Positions 46,439-55,960 of a DNA stretch of 64,000 bases are shown here, piece by piece (position 1 is the stretch's first letter; each line of letters begins with the position of its first letter). Source of the DNA: Cystobacterineae bacterium (GTDB lineage Bacteria > Myxococcota > Myxococcia > Myxococcales > Myxococcaceae); the NCBI GenBank assembly GCA_009781495.1, contig WQYA01000004.1, positions 1 through 64,000 of the forward strand, read 5' to 3'. The notes beneath the pieces were generated by a model, which ran no database searches, was not told where the DNA came from, and saw only the letters and a list, made by a program, of their open reading frames with translations. Made by a program: the position numbers and the translations under genes.

Positions 46439-48732
46439 GGCGTGTCGTTTTGCTCGGCCTCCTTTTGGGTTCTGCTGCATTCGCTCAACAGCCCAGCATT
46501 CCTGAAACCTATGTCGTTCAACCCGGCGACACCTGCATGGGCATCGCCAAAAAGTTTTTCGGCAGCGCTTCGGAATACCCGCGCCTCCATCTGTATAACG
46601 ATATGGGCCCCCTCCCCCATAACCATAAGCCAGGTTCCATTCTCCGCCTGCGTGCTGTTACACCAGAAGATGCCAAGGGGACGGCTTTGAAGTCCGATGC
46701 CCTCCTCACCATGTTGCGCGCTACGGTCAACATGCGCGGCGCTAAAATGCGCGAATGGAAATCGGCTGAGCGCAACCAGCCCTTGTTCCGCCTCGACGAG
46801 GTGCATACGCTTTCCAACGCCTCCGCGGACATCCTCTTTAGGGACCACTCCACCTTGCAAATGAAGCAAAATGCCCTCATTGTCATTTATGGCGGAAGCA
46901 GCTCCAAAGTCCGCTCCAAAAAAGCCGGCGGCGTCAAATTGCTGCAAGGAGAATTGGGCGTCTCCCTCGCGGACTTGCGCAAACCCCCCGCAGAAATTGT
47001 CACACCTTCCGTGGAAGTTTCTGTGCGCGCTACCCAGGCCATTGTCGAGGTGGACTCGGAGCAAACCAGCCGCATCAGCGTCCAACAAGGCGAAGCCAAA
47101 ATAACCGCTCAAGGCAAATCCGTGCGCCTGAAGTCCGGCCAGGGCATACGCGTTAAAAAAAATACCCCACCGGGGGCCCCTGCGCGACTCCCTTCCCCCC
47201 CTACTTGGGAAAATTCCCAAATGCATGAGCTCTACCTCGCCTGCGGCACCCAAAAAATCGCCTCCAACCTCCAGTGGAGACCCTCCCCTTTATCCGGTAA
47301 CCGCTACCGCGTTGAGGTGGCCCAGGACAGCCAATTCCAAGGCCCTGTACATGAAAAAATAACCGAACACCCGGAATTCCCCCTCTCCGAATTGCCGCCC
47401 GGTACGTTCTATGTGCGTATGCGCACCCTCAATAAAACAGGCCTCATCAGCCCCCCCTCACCAGCCAAACGCTTGGATATTTTGCAAATAAACGCTACGG
47501 ATGATTTTCCCTCGCAACCCCTTGAAACGGAAGACTCCATATCCAAAGTTCCCCTCAGCCTGGCGCTGAATTTGCCCGAAGACATCCAGGTTTTCGTCGA
47601 CGGAAAACCCGCTTCGCTGCCTCTGGCGTTTCAACAACCCGGCAACTACCTCCTCGAATTTAGAACCCTGGATGGACAACTGGCCATGCGTAGAGAGGTG
47701 GAGGCCATGCCACCCAAATCTACCCTGGACATCCACCCCACTCCGACAGGAGAGCCCGAATTGTGGCTGCGCTTCGAAACCCCTGTCCCCGAAGACGCCC
47801 AACTTCAGGCCCTGGGCCTGGGCCAAACCCAAGTCGGCCCCTTCATACGCCAGGACGCGCAGACTTTTAGGGCCGCTGTCTTTGGCCAAAACCCCCATGT
47901 CCATGTCCTGTGGGGGGACTACCCCCTGGGCAGCTTCCAGGAAGAGATGAAAACGCCTCCTCTACCCCCCTCCTCTGATGGGCTACCCCCCTCCCCCCAA
48001 CCCTCCGCTCGGGAAAAAACTTCCTTCCCTGAATATGCTCAGTCCACAGCCATCCTCCGCGAGCGTCGGCTGGGAAGCCTGGCTTTGCCCAGCACTTATC
48101 TCCCTCAACGCTTCCAGCTGAACACCGCCATGGACATGGACTTCGTCAAAGAAGCGGATACCCCCCTGCGCCTGGCCGCACGCGTGGATGCCCCTTTCCG
48201 GAAAGGCAGTGCTTTTGCAAACCTAACTCTTGTAAATTCCATAGGAAAAAATAAAACCTTCGCCTATCCAGAATTGGCCATCGGCACACAAATGCAGTTT
48301 CCCCTAACCCAACACCCCTCCGAGGGGTGGACAGCGGGGTTTGCGGTTGACCTTTCGGGCAACCTCAACATCTACCGCCTCAGCCAAGAAACGCTCTTGC
48401 GTTTGCGCGCCATGGGGACTTTCGGCTATCAAACGGGAGGGTTTTCTGTGTCCACAACTCAGGGTGTTGCAACAGAATACGCCAATTCCTTGCGTGCGGC
48501 TTGGATTGGTTCTATTTCGGCTTCATGGCGTATATGGCCAAAATTTCTCTTGGCCGCCCAATTGGACGGCCAGAAGACAACCAGCAGGGGCTTTGCCTCG
48601 GCTGCGGCAGTGGGCTTTCGTCTGCTGGTTGGACCTGTGGAGCTTGGGCTGGCGGGCCACGCAGGACTTACTGCAGAAGGAAGGAGCCAATGGGGGGATT
48701 ATGGTGCTAGTCTAAGTCTCGGCATTCGATAA
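46435..48732 (+). CDS. LysM + FecR-domain envelope protein
   Basis: YVVQPGDTCMGIAKKFFGSASEYPRLHLYN; FecR-like VKLLQGELGVSLADLRKPPAEIVTPSVEVSVRATQAIVEVDSEQTSRISVQQGEA. Confidence 0.85.
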   Translation: MRRVVLLGLLLGSAAFAQQPSIPETYVVQPGDTCMGIAKKFFGSASEYPRLHLYNDMGPLPHNHKPGSILRLRAVTPEDAKGTALKSDALLTMLRATVNMRGAKMREWKSAERNQPLFRLDEVHTLSNASADILFRDHSTLQMKQNALIVIYGGSSSKVRSKKAGGVKLLQGELGVSLADLRKPPAEIVTPSVEVSVRATQAIVEVDSEQTSRISVQQGEAKITAQGKSVRLKSGQGIRVKKNTPPGAPARLPSPPTWENSQMHELYLACGTQKIASNLQWRPSPLSGNRYRVEVAQDSQFQGPVHEKITEHPEFPLSELPPGTFYVRMRTLNKTGLISPPSPAKRLDILQINATDDFPSQPLETEDSISKVPLSLALNLPEDIQVFVDGKPASLPLAFQQPGNYLLEFRTLDGQLAMRREVEAMPPKSTLDIHPTPTGEPELWLRFETPVPEDAQLQALGLGQTQVGPFIRQDAQTFRAAVFGQNPHVHVLWGDYPLGSFQEEMKTPPLPPSSDGLPPSPQPSAREKTSFPEYAQSTAILRERRLGSLALPSTYLPQRFQLNTAMDMDFVKEADTPLRLAARVDAPFRKGSAFANLTLVNSIGKNKTFAYPELAIGTQMQFPLTQHPSEGWTAGFAVDLSGNLNIYRLSQETLLRLRAMGTFGYQTGGFSVSTTQGVATEYANSLRAAWIGSISASWRIWPKFLLAAQLDGQKTTSRGFASAAAVGFRLLVGPVELGLAGHAGLTAEGRSQWGDYGASLSLGIR

Positions 48733-48824
48733 GTTGAAACAATTCAGTATTGATTCCTTTTTTTACCTATGTTTCACTAAGGCATTTCCGGCCAGCAGCA
48801 AGGGACCGGCGACAAGGAGAACGC

Positions 48825-50603
48825 ATGAAGCACAAACGTTTGTTGTTATTGTTGGCTGGCTGTATAGGGCTTACGGCCTTTGGCCAGAGCCCTGTAAAGT
48901 CGTTTGAGCTCGAACAGCTGACGCTCAACCCTGGAGCTCGAAGCAACTTGCTGCTCAGCACGGGCGATTTGTTGCCGGAGCGCTCATTTAGGGTGAGCTT
49001 GGTTGGTCATTATCAAAGTCAGCCCTTGGCTGTTTATAATGAGAACGACGACAAGGTTGGCTATATCGTCGACGCACGCACCACAGGACATGTCACCATG
49101 GCCATTTCCGTGGCGAGATGGCTGGAAATCGGCGCTCAGGTGCCCTATGTCTTCAGCCAAACAGGAGACGCCGACCCGGGTAGGGACGGATCGATTCAAG
49201 CCGTAGGCAAAAAGGGCCTGGGCACTCCCTATTTCCAATTCCGCTTCGGGATTTTGTCGGAATATTATGGCGACGTCATCGACTTGGGCTTGCACTTGGG
49301 CGCCTCATTGCCCCTGGGCTCCGAGAAGGCGCTGACCAAAGACTTGGACTATGGCTTCAACCCCCGCATCGGTATTGGCCGCAGCTTGGGAGACTATTTC
49401 CGTTTGGGCGCAGAAGTGGGCGCTCTCTTCCGCACCAAGCAAGTGTTGACCGAGACAGCAATAGAGAGCGAAGTAGGCAACTATATGACGGCGGGCCTTG
49501 TCTTGTCCTCCACCAACGAAGGCCTGCGCTTTGAGTTGGGCGGTCGCGCTTTCATTCCACTCGTGGATGCGCCGCTGGCGGGCGAAGCCTTTGCCGGCCT
49601 GCGCTGGGGGCTCCCCAACAACGTTTTTGAAATCTTCGCTATGGGCGCCAAAGGCTTTGGCAAAAACCCGGGCACACCCAACTGGCGCGTCCTCGGCGGC
49701 ATTGCCGTGTCCACCCCAGGACTGCCTCCCTGCATTGAAGGCAAACCTTATGAGATAGCCAGTTGCCCTGATTTGGACAAAGACGGCGATGGCGTCAAAA
49801 ATGGTGTGGACCAATGCCCCGATGTGGCAGGACCGGCTGAAAACAACGGCTGCCCCGACACAGACGCCGATGGTGACGGTGTTGTGGATCGCCTCGACAA
49901 GTGCCCAGACGTGCCGGGCTTGCCTGAATATGACGGTTGCCCGCCGCCTGACACCGACGGCGACGGCATCCCCGACAACGAGGACGAATGCCCCTATGAG
50001 CCAGGGCCTGCTTCCAACAAGGGTTGCCCCATCAAAGACTCCGACGGCGATGGCATTCCTGACGACGAGGATGCTTGCCCCAACGAGCCAGGCATTCCTG
50101 AGTTGAAGGGCTGCCCCGACAAAGACACCGACGGTGACGGCATTCCTGACCGCTTCGACAGTTGTCCGTTCCAGCCAGGGCCTCCTGAAAACAACGGCTG
50201 CCCCAAGAAGAGCGCTATCACCATTACGAAAGAGCGACTCGTCATCAGCGACAAAGTCTATTTCAACACCGGCAAGGCCACCATTCAGAAGCGCTCCAAT
50301 GTCCTCCTGAATGACATTGCCCGCGTCATTAAGGAGCACCCGGAAATTCCGAAGGTGGTGATTGAAGGACATACCGACTCTACCGGAAAATATGAAACCA
50401 ACCTCAAACTCTCTGAGCGCCGCGCAGAAGCTGTCCGCACCTACCTCCTCAAGAAAGGCGTCGAGAAGGACCGCCTTGAGGCCAAGGGCTTCGGACCTGA
50501 CAGGCCCATCGAAAGCAACGACACCGCTGCTGGACGTGAGACCAACCGTCGCGTTGAATTCGTCATTGTCCAACCTGCCGACAAAGTCGAAACCGCTGAA
50601 TAA
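48825..50603 (+). CDS. OmpA-family protein with thrombospondin type 3 repeats
   Basis: DxDGDGxxDxxDxCPxxPG repeats; C-terminal VVIEGHTDSTGKYETNLKLSERRAEAVRTYLLKKGV. Confidence 0.95.
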   Translation: MKHKRLLLLLAGCIGLTAFGQSPVKSFELEQLTLNPGARSNLLLSTGDLLPERSFRVSLVGHYQSQPLAVYNENDDKVGYIVDARTTGHVTMAISVARWLEIGAQVPYVFSQTGDADPGRDGSIQAVGKKGLGTPYFQFRFGILSEYYGDVIDLGLHLGASLPLGSEKALTKDLDYGFNPRIGIGRSLGDYFRLGAEVGALFRTKQVLTETAIESEVGNYMTAGLVLSSTNEGLRFELGGRAFIPLVDAPLAGEAFAGLRWGLPNNVFEIFAMGAKGFGKNPGTPNWRVLGGIAVSTPGLPPCIEGKPYEIASCPDLDKDGDGVKNGVDQCPDVAGPAENNGCPDTDADGDGVVDRLDKCPDVPGLPEYDGCPPPDTDGDGIPDNEDECPYEPGPASNKGCPIKDSDGDGIPDDEDACPNEPGIPELKGCPDKDTDGDGIPDRFDSCPFQPGPPENNGCPKKSAITITKERLVISDKVYFNTGKATIQKRSNVLLNDIARVIKEHPEIPKVVIEGHTDSTGKYETNLKLSERRAEAVRTYLLKKGVEKDRLEAKGFGPDRPIESNDTAAGRETNRRVEFVIVQPADKVETAE

Positions 50604-50635
50604 CAACGCCTAGGGCTTTTTTAGCCCGGCTTAGA

Positions 50636-50668
50636 AAGGCCGCCCAAACCTGGGCGGCCTTTTTTTTC
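50636..50668 (+). terminator. Intrinsic terminator after the OmpA-family gene
   Basis: aaggccgcccaaacctgggcggcctttttttt. Confidence 0.9.
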
Positions 50669-50703
50669 TATTTCTACCGTCGGCAGCACGTTAGACTTAG
50701 GCT

Positions 50704-52098
50704 ATGCCCTTCCCCTCTGAATTTTGGAATACCCTTAAAACAGAATTCCCCGAAAACTTTTTCAGTACCGAAGAAGCGCTTCTGCAAAGCCACAGCGTGG
50801 ACTGGACAACCGCTTTCTCCCCCCAAGCTTCCCTCGTCGTTTTTCCTCGGACAACAGAAGAAATTTCTCGCTATATGGCCCTGTGTACGCGCTTTGCCGT
50901 CCCCGTCGTCCCTTCCGGGGGCCGCACAGGGCTTGCCGGCGGCGCTGTCGCAACCCAAGGCGAAACCATTCTGTCCCTCGAAAAAATGCGCGCCCTGGGC
51001 GCCGTCGACGTGCTTGGACAAACGCTGGAAGTGGAAGCCGGCGTCCCAACAGAAGCGGTGCATGAGCATTGCGCCCAACACGGCCTCTTCTGGCCCATTG
51101 ACTTGGCCGCCAAAGGCTCCAGCCAAATCGGCGGCAACCTCGCCACCAATGTCGGCGGCGTGCGCGTCATCCGCTATGGGCTGGCGCGCCAGTGGGTGCT
51201 GGGCATGGAAGTCGTTCTCCCCAACGGTACGGTTTTGCAACTCAACAACGCCTTGGAAAAAAACAACACAGGCATTGACTTGCGCCAACTCTTCATCGGC
51301 AGCGAAGGCATCCTGGGAATCATCTCCAAAGCCACCCTTAAACTCGTGCGCATTCCCCCTAAACCCCAAGTCCTTTTGCTGGCTACACATAGCCTTGAGA
51401 ATATCCTCTCCCTCTTCCTACGCGCACGCCAAGCCCCCTTCACCCTCTGCGCCTTTGAGTTTTTTACCAGCCAGTGCTTGGCCCGCGTACAACAACACCG
51501 TAAACGGTATATGCCCCTCGAAACCCCCGCCAGCCACTATGCCCTCCTCGAAGTCGAAACCGAAAACCCAGAGGCCTTGGAAGCCTGGGTAGGCCAATGC
51601 ATGGAGGACGTCGTCGTGGACGGCATATTGGCCCAAGGCGGTCAACAAGCCCGCCAACTTTGGGAGCTTCGCGAGTCCATCAGCGAAAGCTTGTCCGCAA
51701 CCGGTATGCCCCACAAAAACGACATCGCCTTGCCCATCGCCCATCTCCTGGACTTCTGCAAAGGCTTGGAAGCTTTCTTCGCTGACAAATACCCCGGGTG
51801 GGAGGTTTGCCTCTTCGGACACATCGGCGACGGCAACCTCCACGTCAATGTCCTCAAACCTCCAGACATGGACAAATCTACCTTCCTCGCTAAAACCAGC
51901 GAAGTCGATAACGACGTCTTCTCCCTCGTGAAACAACACCACGGCAGCATCAGCGCGGAGCACGGCATCGGGCTTCTTAAACGCCCCTATCTGCATTATT
52001 CGCGTACGCCTGAAGAGTTAAACTTGATGCGTATGCTTAAAAAAGCGGTAGACCCCCTGGGTATCCTTAACCCTGGGAAAGTCCTGCCCCCGCTTTAA
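50704..52098 (+). CDS. FAD-linked oxidase (GlcD/D-2-hydroxyacid dehydrogenase family)
   Basis: VPVVPSGGRTGLAGGAVATQGETILSLEKM; FGHIGDGNLHVNVL; SAEHGIGLLKRPYL. Confidence 0.95.
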   Translation: MPFPSEFWNTLKTEFPENFFSTEEALLQSHSVDWTTAFSPQASLVVFPRTTEEISRYMALCTRFAVPVVPSGGRTGLAGGAVATQGETILSLEKMRALGAVDVLGQTLEVEAGVPTEAVHEHCAQHGLFWPIDLAAKGSSQIGGNLATNVGGVRVIRYGLARQWVLGMEVVLPNGTVLQLNNALEKNNTGIDLRQLFIGSEGILGIISKATLKLVRIPPKPQVLLLATHSLENILSLFLRARQAPFTLCAFEFFTSQCLARVQQHRKRYMPLETPASHYALLEVETENPEALEAWVGQCMEDVVVDGILAQGGQQARQLWELRESISESLSATGMPHKNDIALPIAHLLDFCKGLEAFFADKYPGWEVCLFGHIGDGNLHVNVLKPPDMDKSTFLAKTSEVDNDVFSLVKQHHGSISAEHGIGLLKRPYLHYSRTPEELNLMRMLKKAVDPLGILNPGKVLPPL

Positions 52099-52113
52099 AT
52101 ATGCCCCCTACCC

Positions 52114-52956
52114 TTAAAAACGGTAGGAAATGCCGCTTTTCACTTCGGCTACGAAAACCACATCCCCCCCGTGGACGCTCTGCCAGGCGCTCCCAACAAC
52201 GTTAATGGCGGGGCCCATCGTTAGAGCAGCATGCAGCAAAAAATTGGGGGTGAAAAAAATGTCTACGCCCGCACCCAGGAGTATGGGCAACAAAAAGCTG
52301 TCCTTCCTCCCCTGCTTCCCAAACTCCAATACCATCGGCATGTCCAAAAGAATCCCCAAACTCACCCGGCGCGAAAGCGCCAAACCCAGTTGGAAACCCA
52401 CCGGAAGCGCCAGCCCCATGACGGTGTTTCCAGAATAGAAATCCGCTAGAAAACCCGGCTCCACCTTCATCGCCAAAGACAAAAAACCCGTGTCGAAAAA
52501 ACCGACTTTCAACAAAGCTTGGACTTTAACCCCGGGGACCGTGTCGGTAGGGGTGGTTCTAACGTAAGTATAGCCCCTGTAGTAGTCTTGAATCTCCCCC
52601 CACCCTAAGTTGAAGGTGAAACGCAGCCCTAAGTCCAAACCTGAAAAAAGGCCATAGGAAAAGCCTGCCCTAAACCCAATCCGGTCGTCCTCATAGCTTC
52701 TGTTCGCAATGCTGCCCAAATAGGCAAACGCGCCTTCCATGCCGCCTTCAATCGCAAAGGAGCCTCCTCCCAGGGTTTTGCCCCCTACCACACCCCAATC
52801 CTGCCCCCTAGGGCCCCTCTTCTTGGAGCCAGGCTGCCTCCCCGCATTCTCCTGCTGCTCTGCCCCATCCTCCTCTTCCATATCCCCCCGCCCCTGGGCT
52901 AAAATGTCTGCACTCCATAAAAAGAAACCCAATACCCAAAACGCTTTTTTGCTCAT
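52114..52956 (-). CDS. Outer membrane protein (hypothetical)
   Basis: Signal peptide, amphipathic strands, C-terminal YRF. Confidence 0.65.
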   Translation of the reverse strand: MSKKAFWVLGFFLWSADILAQGRGDMEEEDGAEQQENAGRQPGSKKRGPRGQDWGVVGGKTLGGGSFAIEGGMEGAFAYLGSIANRSYEDDRIGFRAGFSYGLFSGLDLGLRFTFNLGWGEIQDYYRGYTYVRTTPTDTVPGVKVQALLKVGFFDTGFLSLAMKVEPGFLADFYSGNTVMGLALPVGFQLGLALSRRVSLGILLDMPMVLEFGKQGRKDSFLLPILLGAGVDIFFTPNFLLHAALTMGPAINVVGSAWQSVHGGDVVFVAEVKSGISYRF

Positions 52957-53281
52957 AGGCTGATACTCCCGCTTTAAACCCGTCTCCCGTTAAAATAAAA
53001 CTCCATAATACCCTCTATTTTCGACCGACTTCTCTCATAATACAACCTTTAAAACCCAAGTATAAACCCTGTGCTGCCCAGGGCTTGGGGCTTTTCCTAA
53101 TGGCGATTTTCCCTCGGGTTTGTTTCAAACTTCCTGCCTCACACACGGATTATCTGCCGTGTTCGAATTTTGTTGCGGCTGGGGGGCAAGGGAAAGGCGG
53201 GGGGCTAACCCATTCCGATATGGTTAAAATGTTGGGTTTTCATTGACTATTGGCCCGTCATTACCTACGAAGCTCGCAGCC

Positions 53282-53770
53282 ATGTCGGATCCCTTGTTCA
53301 CCCAAGAAGAATACCGAAAGTTCGACGAGGGTATCGCCGAACTCCTCCTCCATTACCCCAGTGACAGAAAAAGCGCGGCCATGCTGCCCGCCCTGCGCCT
53401 CCTGCAAACGATGAAAGGCTGGCTCCCCCCAGAGGGCATGGAGCTTGTCGCTCAAAGGCTGGAGACTCACAAGGAGCATGCTTATGAGGTCGCTACCTTC
53501 TATGTCATGTACCATACCCAAAAGCCCGCCACCTATGTCATCGACGTCTGCACCAGCCTCTCCTGCTCCCTGCGCGGCGCCGAAAGCCTGCTGGCCTTCC
53601 TGGAGAAAAAATTGGACACCTGCGCAGGCGTCAACGGGGAACGCTATTTTGTGCGCGAAGCGGAATGCCTGGCTTCTTGCAGCACGGCCCCCTGCTTCCA
53701 AATCAACGAGGACCACTTTGAGAGCCTCACCCCTCAAAAGGTGGAGCAAATCCTGGAGAACCTCAAATGA
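53282..53770 (+). CDS. nuoE: NADH-quinone oxidoreductase subunit E
   Basis: 2Fe-2S motif CTSLSC...CLASCSTAPC. Confidence 0.95.
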   Translation: MSDPLFTQEEYRKFDEGIAELLLHYPSDRKSAAMLPALRLLQTMKGWLPPEGMELVAQRLETHKEHAYEVATFYVMYHTQKPATYVIDVCTSLSCSLRGAESLLAFLEKKLDTCAGVNGERYFVREAECLASCSTAPCFQINEDHFESLTPQKVEQILENLK

Positions 53771-55098
53771 GCGTGCCCTTCGAAAAAGTCATCTCCCGCG
53801 ACTGGGACAAGCCCGCACAAAGTACCCTCGTCGGCTATAAACGTTCCGGCGGCTATAAAAACCTTCAGAAGGTCCTCTCCCTCTCCCCCCAACAAATCAT
53901 TGACGAGGTCAAAAAATCCAACCTGCGCGGGCGCGGCGGCGCAGGCTTTCCGACGGGCGTCAAGTGGGGGTTTGTCCCCAAGGACAGCCCCAAACCCAAA
54001 TACCTCTGCGTCAACGCCGACGAGTCGGAGCCGGGCACCGCGAAGGACCGCTATATCCTCGAAAGAGACCCGCACCTGCTGCTCGAAGGCATCGCCATCG
54101 CTTGCTGGGCGCTGGGTGCGCATACGTGCTATATTTATGCACGCGGCGAATTTAAATACCCTTCCAGCGTGCTCGACAGGGCTATTGCCGAAGCCTATGC
54201 CGACGGCATTTTCGGCCGTAGGCTTATGGACACCCCCTTCGCCCTCGACGTCTATCAGGTGCGCGGCGCAGGGGCCTATATCTGCGGCGAAGAAACCGCT
54301 TTGCTGGAGTCGCTCGAAGGCAAAAAAGGCTGGCCCCGCCTCAAACCCCCCTTCCCCGCCGTCGTGGGCCTCTTCGGTTGCCCTACCGTCGTTAACAACG
54401 TCGAAACCATCGCCGCCTTGCCGCGTATTTTTGAAAAAGGCGCCGAGTGGTTTGCCGGCCTCGGCACCGAAAAATCCGGCGGTACACGCCTTGTTACCCT
54501 ATCGGGCAGCGTTAACCGCCCCGGCACCTATGAAGCCCCCATGCAGGCCACCGTTGAGGAGATGATTTATTCCCAGGAATATGGCCAGGGTATGCCTGAA
54601 GGACGCAAACCCAAAGCCGTTATTCCCGGCGGCTCCTCCGCCCCCGTCCTCACCGCCTCCGAAATCGGCGTCTCGCTGGACTTTGACGCCTATCGCCCAC
54701 TCCATTCCATGGCCGGCTCCGGCGGCATTATTGTTATTGATGACGCTACCTGCATCGTCCGCGCACTGTGGCGCGTGACGCGCTTCTATGCCGAAGAGTC
54801 CTGTGGGCAATGCACGCCCTGTCGCGAGGGGCAACCGTGGATGACGCGCCTTCTGCGCAAAATAGAAGAGGGCCATGGGCAGCCCGGGGACTTGGACACT
54901 TTGATGGATGTGGCTTCGGCCATCGCCCCCTGGCCCCCCGTCGGTTTGGGGAATACGGTGTGCGCTTTGGGTGACGCCGGCGCTTTGCCTGTGCAGTCTT
55001 TTGTGACAAAATTCCGCGAGGAGTTTGAGCAACACATTTCTGAACAACGCTGCCCCTATGGCGACAAACCCTGGGGCGCTTTTGGAGACTTCAAGTGA
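53767..55098 (+). CDS. nuoF: NADH-quinone oxidoreductase subunit F
   Basis: LRGRGGAGFPTGVKWGFVPK; NADESEPGTAKDRYIL; ESCGQCTPCREG. Confidence 0.97.
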   Translation: MSVPFEKVISRDWDKPAQSTLVGYKRSGGYKNLQKVLSLSPQQIIDEVKKSNLRGRGGAGFPTGVKWGFVPKDSPKPKYLCVNADESEPGTAKDRYILERDPHLLLEGIAIACWALGAHTCYIYARGEFKYPSSVLDRAIAEAYADGIFGRRLMDTPFALDVYQVRGAGAYICGEETALLESLEGKKGWPRLKPPFPAVVGLFGCPTVVNNVETIAALPRIFEKGAEWFAGLGTEKSGGTRLVTLSGSVNRPGTYEAPMQATVEEMIYSQEYGQGMPEGRKPKAVIPGGSSAPVLTASEIGVSLDFDAYRPLHSMAGSGGIIVIDDATCIVRALWRVTRFYAEESCGQCTPCREGQPWMTRLLRKIEEGHGQPGDLDTLMDVASAIAPWPPVGLGNTVCALGDAGALPVQSFVTKFREEFEQHISEQRCPYGDKPWGAFGDFK

Positions 55099-55607
55099 GT
55101 GTTGAAATCATCTTGTTCTTCGTCTTCTCGGTGTGCACGCTCGCAGGGGCCAGTCTCGTCATCTTCGCGAAAAGCCCCCTCACCAGCGCCATGTCCCTCG
55201 TCGCTACCTTCTTCTTCCTCGCCGGTATTTATGTGCTGCTGTTCGCCCATGCCATCGCCGCACTCCAAATTATGGTGTATGCGGGCGCCGTTATGGTGCT
55301 GTTCCTCCTCGTTATTATGCTCCTCCCCCTGAAGGATGCCCCTCCTCCCCTACGCCTCTCCCCTGCCCGGTGGATAGGCGCCCTCTCTAGCGCCACTGTC
55401 CTAAGCATCCTCATCTATGCCTCCCTCCAATGGCATAACTCCCTGGAAACCAATACCACGGGCCAGAATGCCCTCATGTATTTCGGTAACCTGGAAGACA
55501 TCGGCATCTCCATTTATACCCAGTGGCTGTTCCCCTTTGAGGCACTTTCTCTGCTGTTGCTTGCAGCCATTTTGGGCGCTGTCGTCATCGCTAAGAAACG
55601 AATTTAG
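55095..55607 (+). CDS. nuoJ: NADH-quinone oxidoreductase subunit J
   Basis: HAIAALQIMVYAGAVMVLFLLVIMLL; GTG start overlapping the nuoF stop. Confidence 0.93.
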   Translation: MSVEIILFFVFSVCTLAGASLVIFAKSPLTSAMSLVATFFFLAGIYVLLFAHAIAALQIMVYAGAVMVLFLLVIMLLPLKDAPPPLRLSPARWIGALSSATVLSILIYASLQWHNSLETNTTGQNALMYFGNLEDIGISIYTQWLFPFEALSLLLLAAILGAVVIAKKRI

Positions 55608-55619
55608 GAGAAAGCTCGA

Positions 55620-55922
55620 ATGATTCCTGTCACCGCCTGTCTCTTGTTGTCGGCCATGCTGTTTTGCCTGGGAATGTTGGGCTTCCTTCTGCGCAAAAAT
55701 GCCCTCATCGTCTTCATGAGTGTGGAGCTGATGCTCAATGCGGCCAACCTGGCCTTCATTGGGTTCGCACGTGTACATGGCGACATTACAGGCCACGTCT
55801 CTGTATTCTTCGTCATCGCTGTCGCAGCCGCCGAGGCAGCTGTGGGGTTGGCCATCATCATCGCCTTGTATAGAAACCGAAAGACTTTGGACGTTGACGA
55901 AGTGCGGTTCATGAAACATTGA
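55620..55922 (+). CDS. nuoK: NADH-quinone oxidoreductase subunit K
   Basis: MLGFLLRKNALIVFMSVELMLNAANLAFIGF...VAAAEAAVGLAIIIALYRNRKTLDVDE. Confidence 0.95.
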   Translation: MIPVTACLLLSAMLFCLGMLGFLLRKNALIVFMSVELMLNAANLAFIGFARVHGDITGHVSVFFVIAVAAAEAAVGLAIIIALYRNRKTLDVDEVRFMKH

Positions 55923-55960
55923 ATTTGACTGAACTTGACTGAACTCAAAAAGCGAAAACC

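Noticed and set aside
49305-50606. 433-aa minus-strand ORF antisense to the OmpA/TSP3 gene
   Set aside because: Mirror of the TSP3 repeats with no independent support.
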